The position numbers and the translations under genes are program-made. A stretch of 18,539 bases of DNA from contig JAPLBK010000037.1 in NCBI GenBank assembly GCA_026392775.1, forward strand, positions 1-18,539. Direction: 5' to 3'. The notes below the pieces were generated by a model. It saw only the letters and a program-made list of their open reading frames with translations, ran no database searches and had not been told where the DNA came from. Source of the DNA: Actinomycetota bacterium. Its GTDB lineage: Bacteria > Actinomycetota > Actinomycetes > Nanopelagicales > Nanopelagicaceae. This document shows, piece by piece, positions 1 through 8,018 of this stretch (the first letter of the stretch is position 1; each line of letters opens with the position of its first letter).

Positions 1-1
1 T

Positions 2-1027
2 CCTTACTTTGTAACTGACCAGGATCGCATGGAAGCAGTTCTAGAAGATGCCTACGTATTAATCGTTAACTCAAAGATTGCAAATATTAAAGATCTCGTA
101 CCGGTTCTTGAAAAGGTTATGCAATCAGGTAAGCCACTTGCAATCATCGCTGAAGACGTTGAAGGCGAAGCGCTGGCAACACTTGTTGTGAACAAAATCC
201 GTGGAACTTTCCGCTCAGCTGCAGTAAAGGCACCTGGCTTTGGAGATCGTCGCAAGGCGATGCTTCAAGATATTGCAATTCTTACGGGTGCAACTGTTAT
301 CTCTGAAGAAGTTGGTCTCAAGCTTGATCAAGCAGGGTTAGAACTATTGGGTCGCGCTCGCAAGATTGTTATCAGCAAAGATGAGACAACAATCGTTGAA
401 GGCGCTGGCGATGAGGCACAAATCAAGGGCCGCGTCACACAGATCCGTTCAGAGATTGAGAAGAGCGATTCAGATTATGACCGCGAGAAGTTGCAAGAGC
501 GTCTTGCAAAGCTTGCTGGTGGCGTGGCTGTTATCAAGGCTGGAGCTGCAACTGAGGTTGAACTCAAGGAGCGCAAGCACCGCATTGAAGATGCAGTTCG
601 CAATGCAAAGGCTGCAGTTGAAGAAGGAATCGTTGCCGGTGGTGGCGTTGCACTTCTCCAAGCAGCAACAGCAGCATTTAAGAAGTTAACTGGTTTAACT
701 GGTGATGAAGCAACTGGTGCAAAGATTGTTGAATTCGCAATCGAAGCTCCACTCAAGCAAATCGCAATCAATGCAGGACTTGAAGGCGGAGTTGTTGTTG
801 AGAAGGTTCGTAATCTTCCAGCAGGACAAGGTCTAAACGCTGCAACTGGTGAATATGTGGACATGATCAAATCTGGAATTATTGATCCAGCTAAGGTCAC
901 ACGTTCTGCGCTACAGAACGCTGCATCTATCGCAGCCCTGTTCATCACAACTGAAGCAGTGATTGCAGATAAGCCAGAAAAGAATCCAGCACCAATGCCA
1001 CAAGGTGGCGGAGATATGGACTTCTAA
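2..1027 (+). CDS. groEL: Chaperonin GroEL (Hsp60), 3' part
   Basis: C-terminal 341 residues of the ATP-driven chaperonin that folds proteins inside a double heptameric ring with GroES. The reading frame is open from the window edge, and the first visible residues ([16 protein letters not shown]) match the apical domain near residue 200 of E. coli GroEL, so about 200 N-terminal residues lie upstream. Visible landmarks are the apical-domain stretch [15 protein letters not shown], then [33 protein letters not shown], the equatorial-domain aspartate in HRIEDAV (equivalent to the ATPase Asp398 of E. coli) and the nucleotide-contacting VAGGGVALL. The tail is GGGDMDF. Actinobacteria often carry two groEL copies; this tail lacks the His-rich end known from mycobacterial GroEL1 and so fits the essential GroEL2 type. 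A hairpin terminator follows directly. An ATG at 29 is internal to the gene and is not the true start. Confidence 0.98.
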   Translation, partial: PYFVTDQDRMEAVLEDAYVLIVNSKIANIKDLVPVLEKVMQSGKPLAIIAEDVEGEALATLVVNKIRGTFRSAAVKAPGFGDRRKAMLQDIAILTGATVISEEVGLKLDQAGLELLGRARKIVISKDETTIVEGAGDEAQIKGRVTQIRSEIEKSDSDYDREKLQERLAKLAGGVAVIKAGAATEVELKERKHRIEDAVRNAKAAVEEGIVAGGGVALLQAATAAFKKLTGLTGDEATGAKIVEFAIEAPLKQIAINAGLEGGVVVEKVRNLPAGQGLNAATGEYVDMIKSGIIDPAKVTRSALQNAASIAALFITTEAVIADKPEKNPAPMPQGGGDMDF

Positions 1028-1051
1028 GCCTATTTTCACCTAGTTGTGCCT

Positions 1052-1090
1052 AACGCCGTCCTCGATTAACACGAGGGCGGCGTTCTGCTT
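1052..1090 (+). terminator. Intrinsic terminator after groEL
   Basis: A 13-base stem begins 24 bases after the groEL stop: left arm 1052-1064 (AACGCCGTCCTCG), 7-base loop 1065-1071, right arm 1072-1084 (CGAGGGCGGCGTT). All positions pair, one as a G-U wobble. The following T-tract is poor (CTGCTTTA), so it may terminate inefficiently or depend on stem strength, as is usual in actinobacteria. Confidence 0.75.
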
Positions 1091-1096
1091 TACCCT
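1091..1096 (+). promoter_or_regulatory. -10 box of leaderless DUF3027 mRNA
   Basis: TACCCT fits the actinobacterial -10 pattern TANNNT and ends exactly 6 bases before the ATG at 1103. Transcription would start on the A of the start codon. There is no purine-rich ribosome-binding site between the groEL terminator and the ATG, which supports leaderless translation. Confidence 0.55.
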
Positions 1097-1102
1097 ATAC
1101 AC

Positions 1103-1849
1103 ATGGCAAAGAAATCATTGGTGAAAAAAGCGCCAAAGGAGACATCAAAGAAAGTTGCATCAAATGCGCCTACTCCTTTTGATGCAAAAAATCTTGCCCA
1201 CAGTGCAATCTATGAACATGCAGAAAAGCGCGACCATGTTGGATCATTTATTAGCGTTGAGTTTGATGATGAGAACCGCGTTGCCACATATCTTTTTAAT
1301 GCAAACCTAGCTGGCTACAAAGGCTGGCGTTGGTGCGTCACTGTTGCAAAGGTTGATGCAGAAGCAGTTCCAACTGTTTGTGATTTAGTTGTTCTTCCTG
1401 GACCAGATGCTCTTCTTGCACCAGCGTGGATTCCATATCGCGATCGCATCCAACCAGGTGATATTGGCGTTGGTGACATCGTTCCAAGTTCACTCGATGA
1501 TGCACGTTTAGTTCCTGGACAATCAGCGTTGCCACAAGATGAAGATTTAGATACTGCAATGGCAGTTGAATTAGGTTTTGGTCGTGCACGAGTAATGTCT
1601 ATTGAAGGTCGCGATCAAGCCGCAAAGCGTTGGTATGACGGGGAGCGTGGACCACAGGCACCATTGGCACAAGCTGCTCCTAAGCCATGTCACTCATGCG
1701 GATTCTTTCTTCCCATCGCAGGCTCACTGCGCGCAACCTTTGGCGTGTGTGCAAATGCAATTTCCCCCGATGATGCACGCGTGGTCTCTGTTGATCATGG
1801 ATGCGGCGCTCACTCGGAAGCGACCTTCACTGACCTGGTGATAAACTAA
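1103..1849 (+). CDS. DUF3027 family protein
   Basis: A 248-residue protein recognised as the actinobacterial DUF3027 family from several blocks I remember for it: GWRWCVTVAK, VVLPGPDALLAPAWIPY, the RIQPGDIGVGDIVP block, RVMSIEGRDQAAKRWYDG and the C-terminal Cys cluster. The biochemical function of the family is unknown to me. The N-terminus is Lys-rich (about residues 1-20) and probably disordered. C196 and C199 (PCHSCG), C216 (GVCAN) and C234 (HGCGAH) could form a four-cysteine zinc site; that is inference. No signal peptide or membrane segment is visible, so the protein is likely cytoplasmic. It sits between groEL and a cold-shock gene in the same orientation, 61 bases before the latter. 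From memory this association with cold-shock protein, serC and citrate synthase recurs in other actinobacteria, including mycobacteria. The start is the first ATG after the groEL terminator. Confidence 0.85.
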   Translation: MAKKSLVKKAPKETSKKVASNAPTPFDAKNLAHSAIYEHAEKRDHVGSFISVEFDDENRVATYLFNANLAGYKGWRWCVTVAKVDAEAVPTVCDLVVLPGPDALLAPAWIPYRDRIQPGDIGVGDIVPSSLDDARLVPGQSALPQDEDLDTAMAVELGFGRARVMSIEGRDQAAKRWYDGERGPQAPLAQAAPKPCHSCGFFLPIAGSLRATFGVCANAISPDDARVVSVDHGCGAHSEATFTDLVIN

Positions 1850-1896
1850 AGCCCTGACCGCAACCCCCGCGGCATAAACGAAGACACGAAATAATC

Positions 1897-1902
1897 AAGG
1901 AG
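1897..1902 (+). promoter_or_regulatory. Ribosome-binding site of cold-shock gene
   Basis: AAGGAG, 8 bases before the ATG at 1911. It is a clear Shine-Dalgarno match, in contrast to the upstream DUF3027 gene, which has none. Confidence 0.75.
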
Positions 1903-1910
1903 CCCTCCCC

Positions 1911-2294
1911 ATGCCTACAGGACGCGTTAAATGGTTCTCCCTAGAAAAGGGTTTCGGTTTTATTGCCAATGATGAAGGCGAAGATGTTTATCTAGCTGCT
2001 TCATCTCTTCCAGAAGGTGTTGCAACAGTTAAGCCTGGAACGAAGCTTGAATTCAGCATCGCTGATTCACGTCGTGGACCACAAGCACTTTCAGTACACA
2101 TCATTGATGCACCACCATCACTTGCTGAAAACTCACGTGCTAATACTGATGATTTAGCTGCGATGATTGAAGACACAATTAAGATTTTGGATCGTGTTGG
2201 TAATGGTTTGCGCCAAGGCCGCCATCCATCAGCAGTTGAAGCAGAGCGTTTAGGCCGCGTATTGCGCGGTATTGCATCTGCTCTAGAGGCTTAA
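1911..2294 (+). CDS. Cold-shock-domain protein with C-terminal extension
   Basis: A 127-residue nucleic-acid-binding protein. Residues 1-66 are a single cold-shock domain: TGRVKWF at 3-9 and RNP-1 motif KGFGFI at 13-18 with F15 and F17 intact. The RNP-2 position, normally VFVHF, reads VYLAA at 26-30, so the usual His29 is Ala and the second Phe is also Ala. Residues 67-127 form a charged, probably helical tail (IEDTIKILDRVGNGLRQGR). E. coli CspA is about 70 residues, but actinobacteria carry a class of roughly 125-135 residues with such a tail, as in mycobacterial CspB, so this is not a fusion artefact. The likely role is RNA chaperone or regulator; whether it is cold-induced cannot be read from the sequence. 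The gene follows DUF3027 and is convergent with the DUF2530 gene, with one base between the two stop codons. Confidence 0.9.
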   Translation: MPTGRVKWFSLEKGFGFIANDEGEDVYLAASSLPEGVATVKPGTKLEFSIADSRRGPQALSVHIIDAPPSLAENSRANTDDLAAMIEDTIKILDRVGNGLRQGRHPSAVEAERLGRVLRGIASALEA

Positions 2295-2295
2295 A

Positions 2296-2484
2296 TTAAA
2301 TTCCGCTGCGCTTATTGCGGCGAATTGAATATCGAATACCAGTTAGGCCTAAGCCTGCTCCGAATAGGCATGTCCAAATGATTTTCGCATCTGCGCCAAC
2401 CGCTAACGCAATGACAAAGGCAATCACCCAGCAAACTACACCAATTGATACTAGGGTTACAACAGAGCCGATATTTGATGCCAT
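2296..2484 (-). CDS. DUF2530 family small membrane protein
   Basis: A 62-residue protein with two predicted membrane segments (about 8-30 and 34-52) and a basic tail (RYSIRRNKRSGI). The block IIWTCLFGAGLGLTGIRY matches the WTC-x-G-x-GLGL-x-G pattern I recall for the actinobacterial DUF2530 family; function unknown. A Trp, a Cys and a Gly-rich stretch in the second membrane segment are the conserved core. The basic tail suggests the C-terminus is cytoplasmic. It is convergent with the cold-shock gene and divergent from the MFS gene, with only 12 bases between the two start codons. A -10-like box precedes the ATG by 6 bases, suggesting a leaderless transcript. It is unlikely to be an antisense shadow because the same stretch on the plus strand belongs to no recognisable gene. 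Confidence 0.7.
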   Translation of the reverse strand: MASNIGSVVTLVSIGVVCWVIAFVIALAVGADAKIIWTCLFGAGLGLTGIRYSIRRNKRSGI

Positions 2485-2490
2485 GAGAGA

Positions 2491-2496
2491 AGAGTA
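2491..2496 (-). promoter_or_regulatory. -10 box of leaderless DUF2530 mRNA
   Basis: On the minus strand TACTCT ends exactly 6 bases before the ATG at 2484. It fits TANNNT and lies directly against the MFS start codon at 2497 on the other strand, so its upstream promoter elements would fall inside the MFS coding sequence. Confidence 0.5.
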
Positions 2497-3762
2497 ATGG
2501 GAATTAACGTAAAAGTAGATGGTAACTGGCGCTCATTTCGCCACCGTAATTACCGGATACTTTTTCCTGCTAGTACCATCTCCAATATTGGTAGTTGGGC
2601 CCAACGTGTTGCCCAAGATTGGCTCGTTCTAGAACTTACTAATAGTGGAACTTATCTAGGTATTGTCACAGCAATTCAATTCACACCAGTACTCTTCTTT
2701 TCACTCCATGGCGGCGCACTAGCTGATCGTTTCGATAAACGTAAACTTTTAATTGGCACCAACGCCCTAGGTGCATTCTCAGCGATAACACTGGGAACCC
2801 TTGTCATGACAGAGCAGATTGTGCTGTGGCACGTATTTGCTTTAGCTGCACTCCTTGGAATTTCAACTGCGATAGATGCACCAGTTCGACAAGCTTTTGC
2901 TGGAGAAATCGTGGGACCTGATGATTTGCCTAATGCGGTCAGCCTTAACTCTGCCAACTTTAACGCTGGGCGCTTAGTGGGACCTGCATTATCAGGCTTA
3001 CTTATCGCCGCTTTTGGCACTGGGCCTTCATTTTTAGTTAATGGAATCTCATATCTTTTTGCTATTGGCGCACTGTTAGCTATGAATGAAAAAGAGTTTT
3101 TCCAGCAAGATCGACCAAAATCTATGACTAATGTTCAAGAGGGTCTGCGCTATGCGCTGGCTCGACCGGATATTTATGTGGTCATGTTGATGGTTTTCTT
3201 CCTTGGGACCTTTGGTCTTAACTTTCAAATCTTTAACGCACTTATGGCAACACAAGAGTTTGGAAAAGGTCCTGCCTCTTATGGGTTACTTGGAACTTTT
3301 GTGGCTATTGGATCATTTTCAGGTGCAATTGCATCAGCACGCTTAGAGCGCTTTCGCAGGACCCGCTTTGTGATTTTAGCTGGGGGGGCTTTTGCAATAG
3401 CAATTATGGTGCTTTCAATCATGCCTAACTACACCGCTTATGCAATATTCCTACCTATCTGTGGCGTTACAGCCCTCACAACTATGATCACTGCAAACTC
3501 AATCGTTCAGGTCAATAGCGATCCTGCAATTCGGGGCAGAGTAATGGGAATCTATCTTTTTATTTTCATGGGAGGAACTCCAGTTGGCTCACCGCTCATT
3601 GGTGTGATGGCAGAAGTCATTGGAATCAGATCAACAATTACCACTTGCGGTGCTATCTGTTTAATTTCAACGATTGTTATTTGGTTGAAATACAAAGACA
3701 GAGTGGATGTGCCAACTGATATTTCAGTTGATGCGGTTTTAAAGTCCGCTAATCGCAATTAA
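2497..3762 (+). CDS. MFS_3-type transporter (probable exporter)
   Basis: A 421-residue membrane protein of the major facilitator superfamily, of the MFS_3 / 'transmembrane secretion effector' (EntS-like, DHA3) type. Seen in the sequence: an N-terminal FRHRNYRILFPASTISNIG block, QRVAQDWLVLELT, the A-like motif GGALADRFDKRKLL in the loop between helices 2 and 3, the LPNAVSLNS-x-x-FNAGRLVGPALSG block typical of the family, then GRVMGIYLFIFMG in the C-terminal half. About 12 hydrophobic helices are present. Proteins of this type export siderophores, drugs or unknown compounds; the substrate cannot be told here. The region just upstream (GAGAGAAGAG, 2 bases before the ATG) is only a weak ribosome-binding site, and no better in-frame start is seen. 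The last 24 bases overlap a possible antisense micro-ORF. Confidence 0.85.
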   Translation: MGINVKVDGNWRSFRHRNYRILFPASTISNIGSWAQRVAQDWLVLELTNSGTYLGIVTAIQFTPVLFFSLHGGALADRFDKRKLLIGTNALGAFSAITLGTLVMTEQIVLWHVFALAALLGISTAIDAPVRQAFAGEIVGPDDLPNAVSLNSANFNAGRLVGPALSGLLIAAFGTGPSFLVNGISYLFAIGALLAMNEKEFFQQDRPKSMTNVQEGLRYALARPDIYVVMLMVFFLGTFGLNFQIFNALMATQEFGKGPASYGLLGTFVAIGSFSGAIASARLERFRRTRFVILAGGAFAIAIMVLSIMPNYTAYAIFLPICGVTALTTMITANSIVQVNSDPAIRGRVMGIYLFIFMGGTPVGSPLIGVMAEVIGIRSTITTCGAICLISTIVIWLKYKDRVDVPTDISVDAVLKSANRN

Positions 3763-3819
3763 AAGGATTAAACCAAAGAGCACAACAAGGGTCACAATAC
3801 GGCGGGTTTTATAACTCAT
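3739..3819 (-). CDS. Possible 26-residue single-pass membrane peptide
   Basis: Minus-strand ORF starting 3 bases after the stop of the MFS permease (TAA-GTG-ATG). The peptide begins MSYKTRRIVTLVVLF and continues as one uninterrupted hydrophobic stretch ending ISGL: a short basic N-terminus followed by about 18 hydrophobic residues, the shape of a single-span membrane peptide with its N-terminus inside. It would be the fourth gene of the pdxH - serC - permease operon. It overlaps the last 24 bases of the plus-strand MFS gene. I do not recognise a family. No Shine-Dalgarno precedes it, so it would rely on termination-reinitiation from the permease gene. It could be a chance ORF; the charge and hydrophobicity pattern and the position are the only support. 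Confidence 0.45.
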   Translation of the reverse strand: MSYKTRRIVTLVVLFGLILLIAISGL

Positions 3820-3822
3820 CAC

Positions 3823-4977
3823 TTATGCCTTCTCGCTTTGTGATGGTGTTAGAACGATAATTACAAATGCGATTGCAATAAGCACTGGCACCATGATGTA
3901 TGCACGGGAAATACCGAAGTTATCGCCTAAAAAGCCCAGCAAGAACGGCGCCCCTGCAATGGCGATTCCTGCAGCCAAAGATGATTTACCAATAGCTAAA
4001 TCTGGACGATTATCACTAAAGCCAACCAATCGGATCGCTGCCAGTGCAAACTGCATTGATATGCCTAAACCAATAATAAACAGACATATCAAGCTGATAA
4101 TCATTGAGTGCGATAGCCAAAATGCTGCGAAACCAACAAACTGCAACGCTACTAATCCAAGGAGCTGATTATCGAGTTCAAAGTTCTTCAACACCAAACC
4201 ACCAAACCAGCGACCAACTCCCATGCCAGTGCCAAGTGCAACTATCGCAACGGTGGAGATAGCAGCACTTGAACCAACTCGATCTTTGAGTAATGCAGCT
4301 GACCAAAATGATATTGCAAACTCAGATGAAATACATGCCACAAACCCAAACCATGCCAGCCAAAACTTCCCTGACATCTTTCCGCTTTGCGGTCCACTCT
4401 CATCTGGCACATATGCTTCAACTTCTCTTTCGCGTCCTACCAAAATCAAAATCAAGGCCACAGGAATTGCAAGCAATAAACCTAATCGCCAAAAATTTGG
4501 ATAGAGCGATGCAATTGTTCCAATGAGCGCAGTTCCAGTTACAAAGCCAACAGATGCAATTCCATTTGCCTGTGGGATAGCAACTTCTGCAGCTTTTCCA
4601 TAATGGTGAGACATAGAGGAGAGCATTGTGTTGATGACCATTGAGGTGCCAAAGCCTGCAATTAATGTTGCGGGAATTGTGAGAATAACTGGTGGTGAGA
4701 TAACAAATAGAAAAAGACCTACTAAGAAGATTCCTAGGCCAATCCATTGCGACTTTGCACGGCCATATTTATGCGCCAAATGAGGATTGGCATATCCAGC
4801 TGCAATTGATGCAACTCCCATGGCCGTTCCATGCAGGCCTGCAATAGTCAGTGAAGTTCCTTGATCAGCGCGCAGAAGTGATTGTGCTGGGCCAAAACCG
4901 CCTAGGTAGAAGTTAACAATTGCGGTCTGTGTGGCAACGACCCAGAAAAAGCGATCCCGCTGAAAGGTTTTTGGCAC
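3823..4977 (-). CDS. MFS permease, unknown substrate
   Basis: A 384-residue major facilitator with about 12 hydrophobic segments. The loop between helices 2 and 3 carries the A-type motif (HLAHKYGRAKSQW). The two halves are separated by the hydrophilic stretch GREREVEAYVPDESGPQSGK at about 182-201. It starts with GTG at 4977, 7 bases after the serC stop; TTTAAT on the minus strand ends 6 bases before that GTG and overlaps the serC stop codon. It is the third gene of the pdxH - serC operon. The link to PLP or serine metabolism is positional only; transport of a B6 vitamer or an amino acid is a guess. Apart from the loop motif I see nothing that assigns it to a specific transporter family. Confidence 0.8.
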   Translation of the reverse strand: MPKTFQRDRFFWVVATQTAIVNFYLGGFGPAQSLLRADQGTSLTIAGLHGTAMGVASIAAGYANPHLAHKYGRAKSQWIGLGIFLVGLFLFVISPPVILTIPATLIAGFGTSMVINTMLSSMSHHYGKAAEVAIPQANGIASVGFVTGTALIGTIASLYPNFWRLGLLLAIPVALILILVGREREVEAYVPDESGPQSGKMSGKFWLAWFGFVACISSEFAISFWSAALLKDRVGSSAAISTVAIVALGTGMGVGRWFGGLVLKNFELDNQLLGLVALQFVGFAAFWLSHSMIISLICLFIIGLGISMQFALAAIRLVGFSDNRPDLAIGKSSLAAGIAIAGAPFLLGFLGDNFGISRAYIMVPVLIAIAFVIIVLTPSQSEKA

Positions 4978-4984
4978 GGTGCTA

Positions 4985-6106
<1,122 letters not shown>

Positions 6107-6109
6107 CTA

Positions 6110-6115
6110 ACCCTA
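6110..6115 (-). promoter_or_regulatory. -10-like box overlapping the pdxH stop, before serC
   Basis: TAGGGT on the minus strand ends exactly 6 bases before the serC ATG at 6103, and its first three bases are the pdxH stop codon TAG. It could drive a leaderless serC transcript. Alternatively its AGGG is simply a weak ribosome-binding site for a co-transcribed serC; the sequence cannot decide. Confidence 0.4.
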
Positions 6116-6778
6116 TGGGTAGTACCTATTTAACTCCCAATCGCTTTGGATGTTAGGTCTCTCATAGCGCAACCGATCATGCAATCTGGAATAACGCCCC
6201 TGCCAAAATTCAATTGATAGTGGAGTAACACGATATCCGCCCCAATATGGTGGACATGGAACGCTTGTGCCCTCGGGCCATTTCTTTGCGGCCCCCTCAA
6301 AGCGTTGTTCTAACTCATCACGCGATGCAAGTGGTGATGATTGATGACTTGCCCACGCACCAATCTGGGAACTCCACGGTCTTGTTGCAAAATAATCCTC
6401 TGACTCTTGTTGCGAGATTTTTGTAGATATCCCACTAATAGCAACTTGGCGCTCCATGGCATACCAAGGAAAGAGCAAACTTACTTGTTCGTTACTTTCC
6501 ATTGCATGTGCTTTACGTGATGAATAGTTAGAGAAAAAAGTAAAACCACCTTCAGAGATCTCTTTAAGTAAAACAGTCCGAGTGCTGATTGAAGAATCAG
6601 TAGCCAGGGTTGAGAGCACCATCGCATTTGCTTCAACGATGATTGGGTTTTCATGGGCTTGGCGAAGCCAGTCGGCGAATGCGGTAAATGGGTCTGCATC
6701 TAAATGCTCCATCCCTACCTCACCATAGGAGCGGCGCATTGCCCGGATCTCATCACGGGAAAACTTCTCATCGGCCAT
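6113..6778 (-). CDS. pdxH: Pyridoxamine/pyridoxine 5'-phosphate oxidase
   Basis: FMN enzyme that oxidises pyridoxamine or pyridoxine 5'-phosphate to pyridoxal 5'-phosphate in B6 salvage; cytoplasmic. I place the start at 6778 (MADEKFSRDEIRAMRR), giving 221 residues, close to E. coli PdxH (218). An earlier ATG at 6871 would add 31 residues without family similarity. Family landmarks: DPFTAFADWL, RTVLLKEISEGGFTFFSNY, SRKAHAM, LLFPWYAMERQVAISG, YFATRPWSSQIGAWAS, PYWGGYRVTPLSIEFWQG and RLHDRLRYER. Known FMN- and PLP-contacting blocks are thus all present. The C-terminus reads ELNRYYP where many homologues have RLxP. It is the first gene of the operon with serC and a permease, divergent from citrate synthase. 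Confidence 0.95.
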   Translation of the reverse strand: MADEKFSRDEIRAMRRSYGEVGMEHLDADPFTAFADWLRQAHENPIIVEANAMVLSTLATDSSISTRTVLLKEISEGGFTFFSNYSSRKAHAMESNEQVSLLFPWYAMERQVAISGISTKISQQESEDYFATRPWSSQIGAWASHQSSPLASRDELEQRFEGAAKKWPEGTSVPCPPYWGGYRVTPLSIEFWQGRYSRLHDRLRYERPNIQSDWELNRYYP

Positions 6779-6841
6779 GGTTGTATCGAACCTCACTTTG
6801 GCCCCGAGTGCATCCTTATGGCTAAGTGGTCGCCAGCACCC

Positions 6842-6872
6842 CTTGCTTGGGGGCAGAATTACCCCCTGCAAG
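6842..6872. repeat. Imperfect inverted repeat in the pdxH-citrate synthase promoter region
   Basis: Left arm 6842-6853 (CTTGCTTGGGGG), 8-base spacer, right arm 6862-6872 (CCCCCTGCAAG). The outer CTTGC/GCAAG and inner GGGGG/CCCCC pair, with a TT/A internal mismatch. It ends 18 bases before the citrate synthase ribosome-binding site. It could be an operator for the divergent pair or a hairpin in the citrate synthase leader. No T-tract follows, so it is not an ordinary terminator. Confidence 0.5.
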
Positions 6873-6890
6873 AAACTTTCTCTTCGCTAA

Positions 6891-6896
6891 AAGGAG
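6891..6896 (+). promoter_or_regulatory. Ribosome-binding site of citrate synthase
   Basis: AAGGAG, 6 bases before a GTG start at 6903. This strong match is what fixes the GTG as the start. Confidence 0.8.
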
Positions 6897-6902
6897 CTCG
6901 CC

Positions 6903-8018
6903 GTGTCAGATGATTTCAAGCCAGGCCTTGAAGGTGTAATTGGATTTGAATCTGAAATCGCTGAGCCCGATAAAGAAGGTAGCGCGCTTCGCTACCGCGG
7001 AGTTGATATCGAAGATCTAGTCGGACGCGTTTCATTTGGAAACGTATGGGGACTTCTAGTTGATGATGAATTTAATCCAGGTCTCCCAAATGCTGAAAAG
7101 TTTCCTCTTCCAGTGCATTCAGGTGATGTGCGCGTAGATGTGCAAGCAGCGATTTCAATGTTGGCACCAGCATGGGGATTGAAACCTCTTCTAGATATTG
7201 ATGATGCAGAAGCTCGCAGCAACCTTGCACGTGCATCTGTGATGGTTCTTTCATACTTGGCACAAGCTGCTCGTGGTCAGATTGCACCGGCTGTTCCAGA
7301 ATCTGAAATTGATAAAGCACACACAGTTGTTGAGCGCATGATGATTCGCTGGCGCGGAGAACCAGATCCAGCACACGTGCGCGCAATCGATGCTTACTTT
7401 GTTTCTGCTGCAGAGCATGGAATGAATGCTTCAACATTTACTGCACGCGTTATTGCATCAACTGGTGCAGATATTGCAGCTGCCTTATCAGGTGCTATCG
7501 GTGCCATGTCAGGTCCATTACATGGTGGTGCACCATCACGCGTGCTTCACATGATTGATGAAGTTGAAAAGACTGGCGATGCAGCTGCTTATGTAAAGGG
7601 ATTGCTAGATCGCAAAGAACGACTTATGGGTTTTGGTCACCGTGTTTATCGCGCAGAAGATCCACGTGCTCGCACATTGCGTCGTACTGCAAAAGAATTG
7701 AACGCTCCTCGTTATGCAGTTGCTGAAGCGCTAGAGCAAGCAGCACTCAAGGAACTTCGCGAGCGTCAACCAGATCGTGTTCTAGAAACAAATGTTGAGT
7801 TTTGGGCAGCGATTATTTTGGACTTTGCAGAAGTTCCGTCTCATCTATTTACTTCAATGTTTACAGCTGCCCGCACTGCTGGTTGGTCTGCACACATCTT
7901 GGAAGAAAAGCGCACTGGCCGTTTGATCCGTCCATCTGCTCGCTATATTGGTAAGGCTCCTCGTAAACCTGAAGCCGTAAAGGGCTGGGATGGCACGGTC
8001 GAGCAGCTTCATAAGTAA
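6903..8018 (+). CDS. citA: Citrate synthase, actinobacterial CitA/'citrate synthase 2' type
   Basis: A 371-residue enzyme condensing acetyl-CoA with oxaloacetate to citrate, the entry step of the TCA cycle; cytoplasmic. It opens with GLEGVIGFESEIAEPDKE and YRGVDIEDLV, the substrate-loop start of citrate synthases. Active-site blocks: EHGMNAST with H172, GPLHGGAPSRV with catalytic H207, MGFGHRVYR with H246, and TAARTAGWSAH with R324. Where most citrate synthases have Asp in NVDF, this protein has E299 in TNVEF; as far as I remember this is shared by the mycobacterial/streptomycete CitA subfamily. At 371 residues it is shorter than the NADH-regulated Gram-negative form (about 427). A 2-methylcitrate synthase role cannot be excluded from sequence, but no prp genes are nearby. 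It is divergent from pdxH over 124 bases. Confidence 0.92.
   Translation: MSDDFKPGLEGVIGFESEIAEPDKEGSALRYRGVDIEDLVGRVSFGNVWGLLVDDEFNPGLPNAEKFPLPVHSGDVRVDVQAAISMLAPAWGLKPLLDIDDAEARSNLARASVMVLSYLAQAARGQIAPAVPESEIDKAHTVVERMMIRWRGEPDPAHVRAIDAYFVSAAEHGMNASTFTARVIASTGADIAAALSGAIGAMSGPLHGGAPSRVLHMIDEVEKTGDAAAYVKGLLDRKERLMGFGHRVYRAEDPRARTLRRTAKELNAPRYAVAEALEQAALKELRERQPDRVLETNVEFWAAIILDFAEVPSHLFTSMFTAARTAGWSAHILEEKRTGRLIRPSARYIGKAPRKPEAVKGWDGTVEQLHK

Noticed and set aside
475..948. 157-codon minus-strand ORF opposite groEL
   Set aside because: It is antisense to a strongly conserved chaperonin frame, shows Ala/Ser/Thr-rich low-complexity translation and no family resemblance.
2299..2330. Terminator between the convergent cold-shock and DUF2530 genes
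   Set aside because: The arms around TTCCGC...GCGGCGAA pair poorly, lie in DUF2530 coding sequence and have no T-run.
6779..6871. Extended N-terminus of pdxH from ATG 6871
   Set aside because: The extra 31 residues do not resemble PdxH, would overlap the inverted repeat near citrate synthase and make the protein longer than the family norm.
7072..7437. 121-codon minus-strand ORF within citrate synthase
   Set aside because: Antisense to a well-conserved enzyme; Leu/His/Gln-rich translation typical of a shadow frame.
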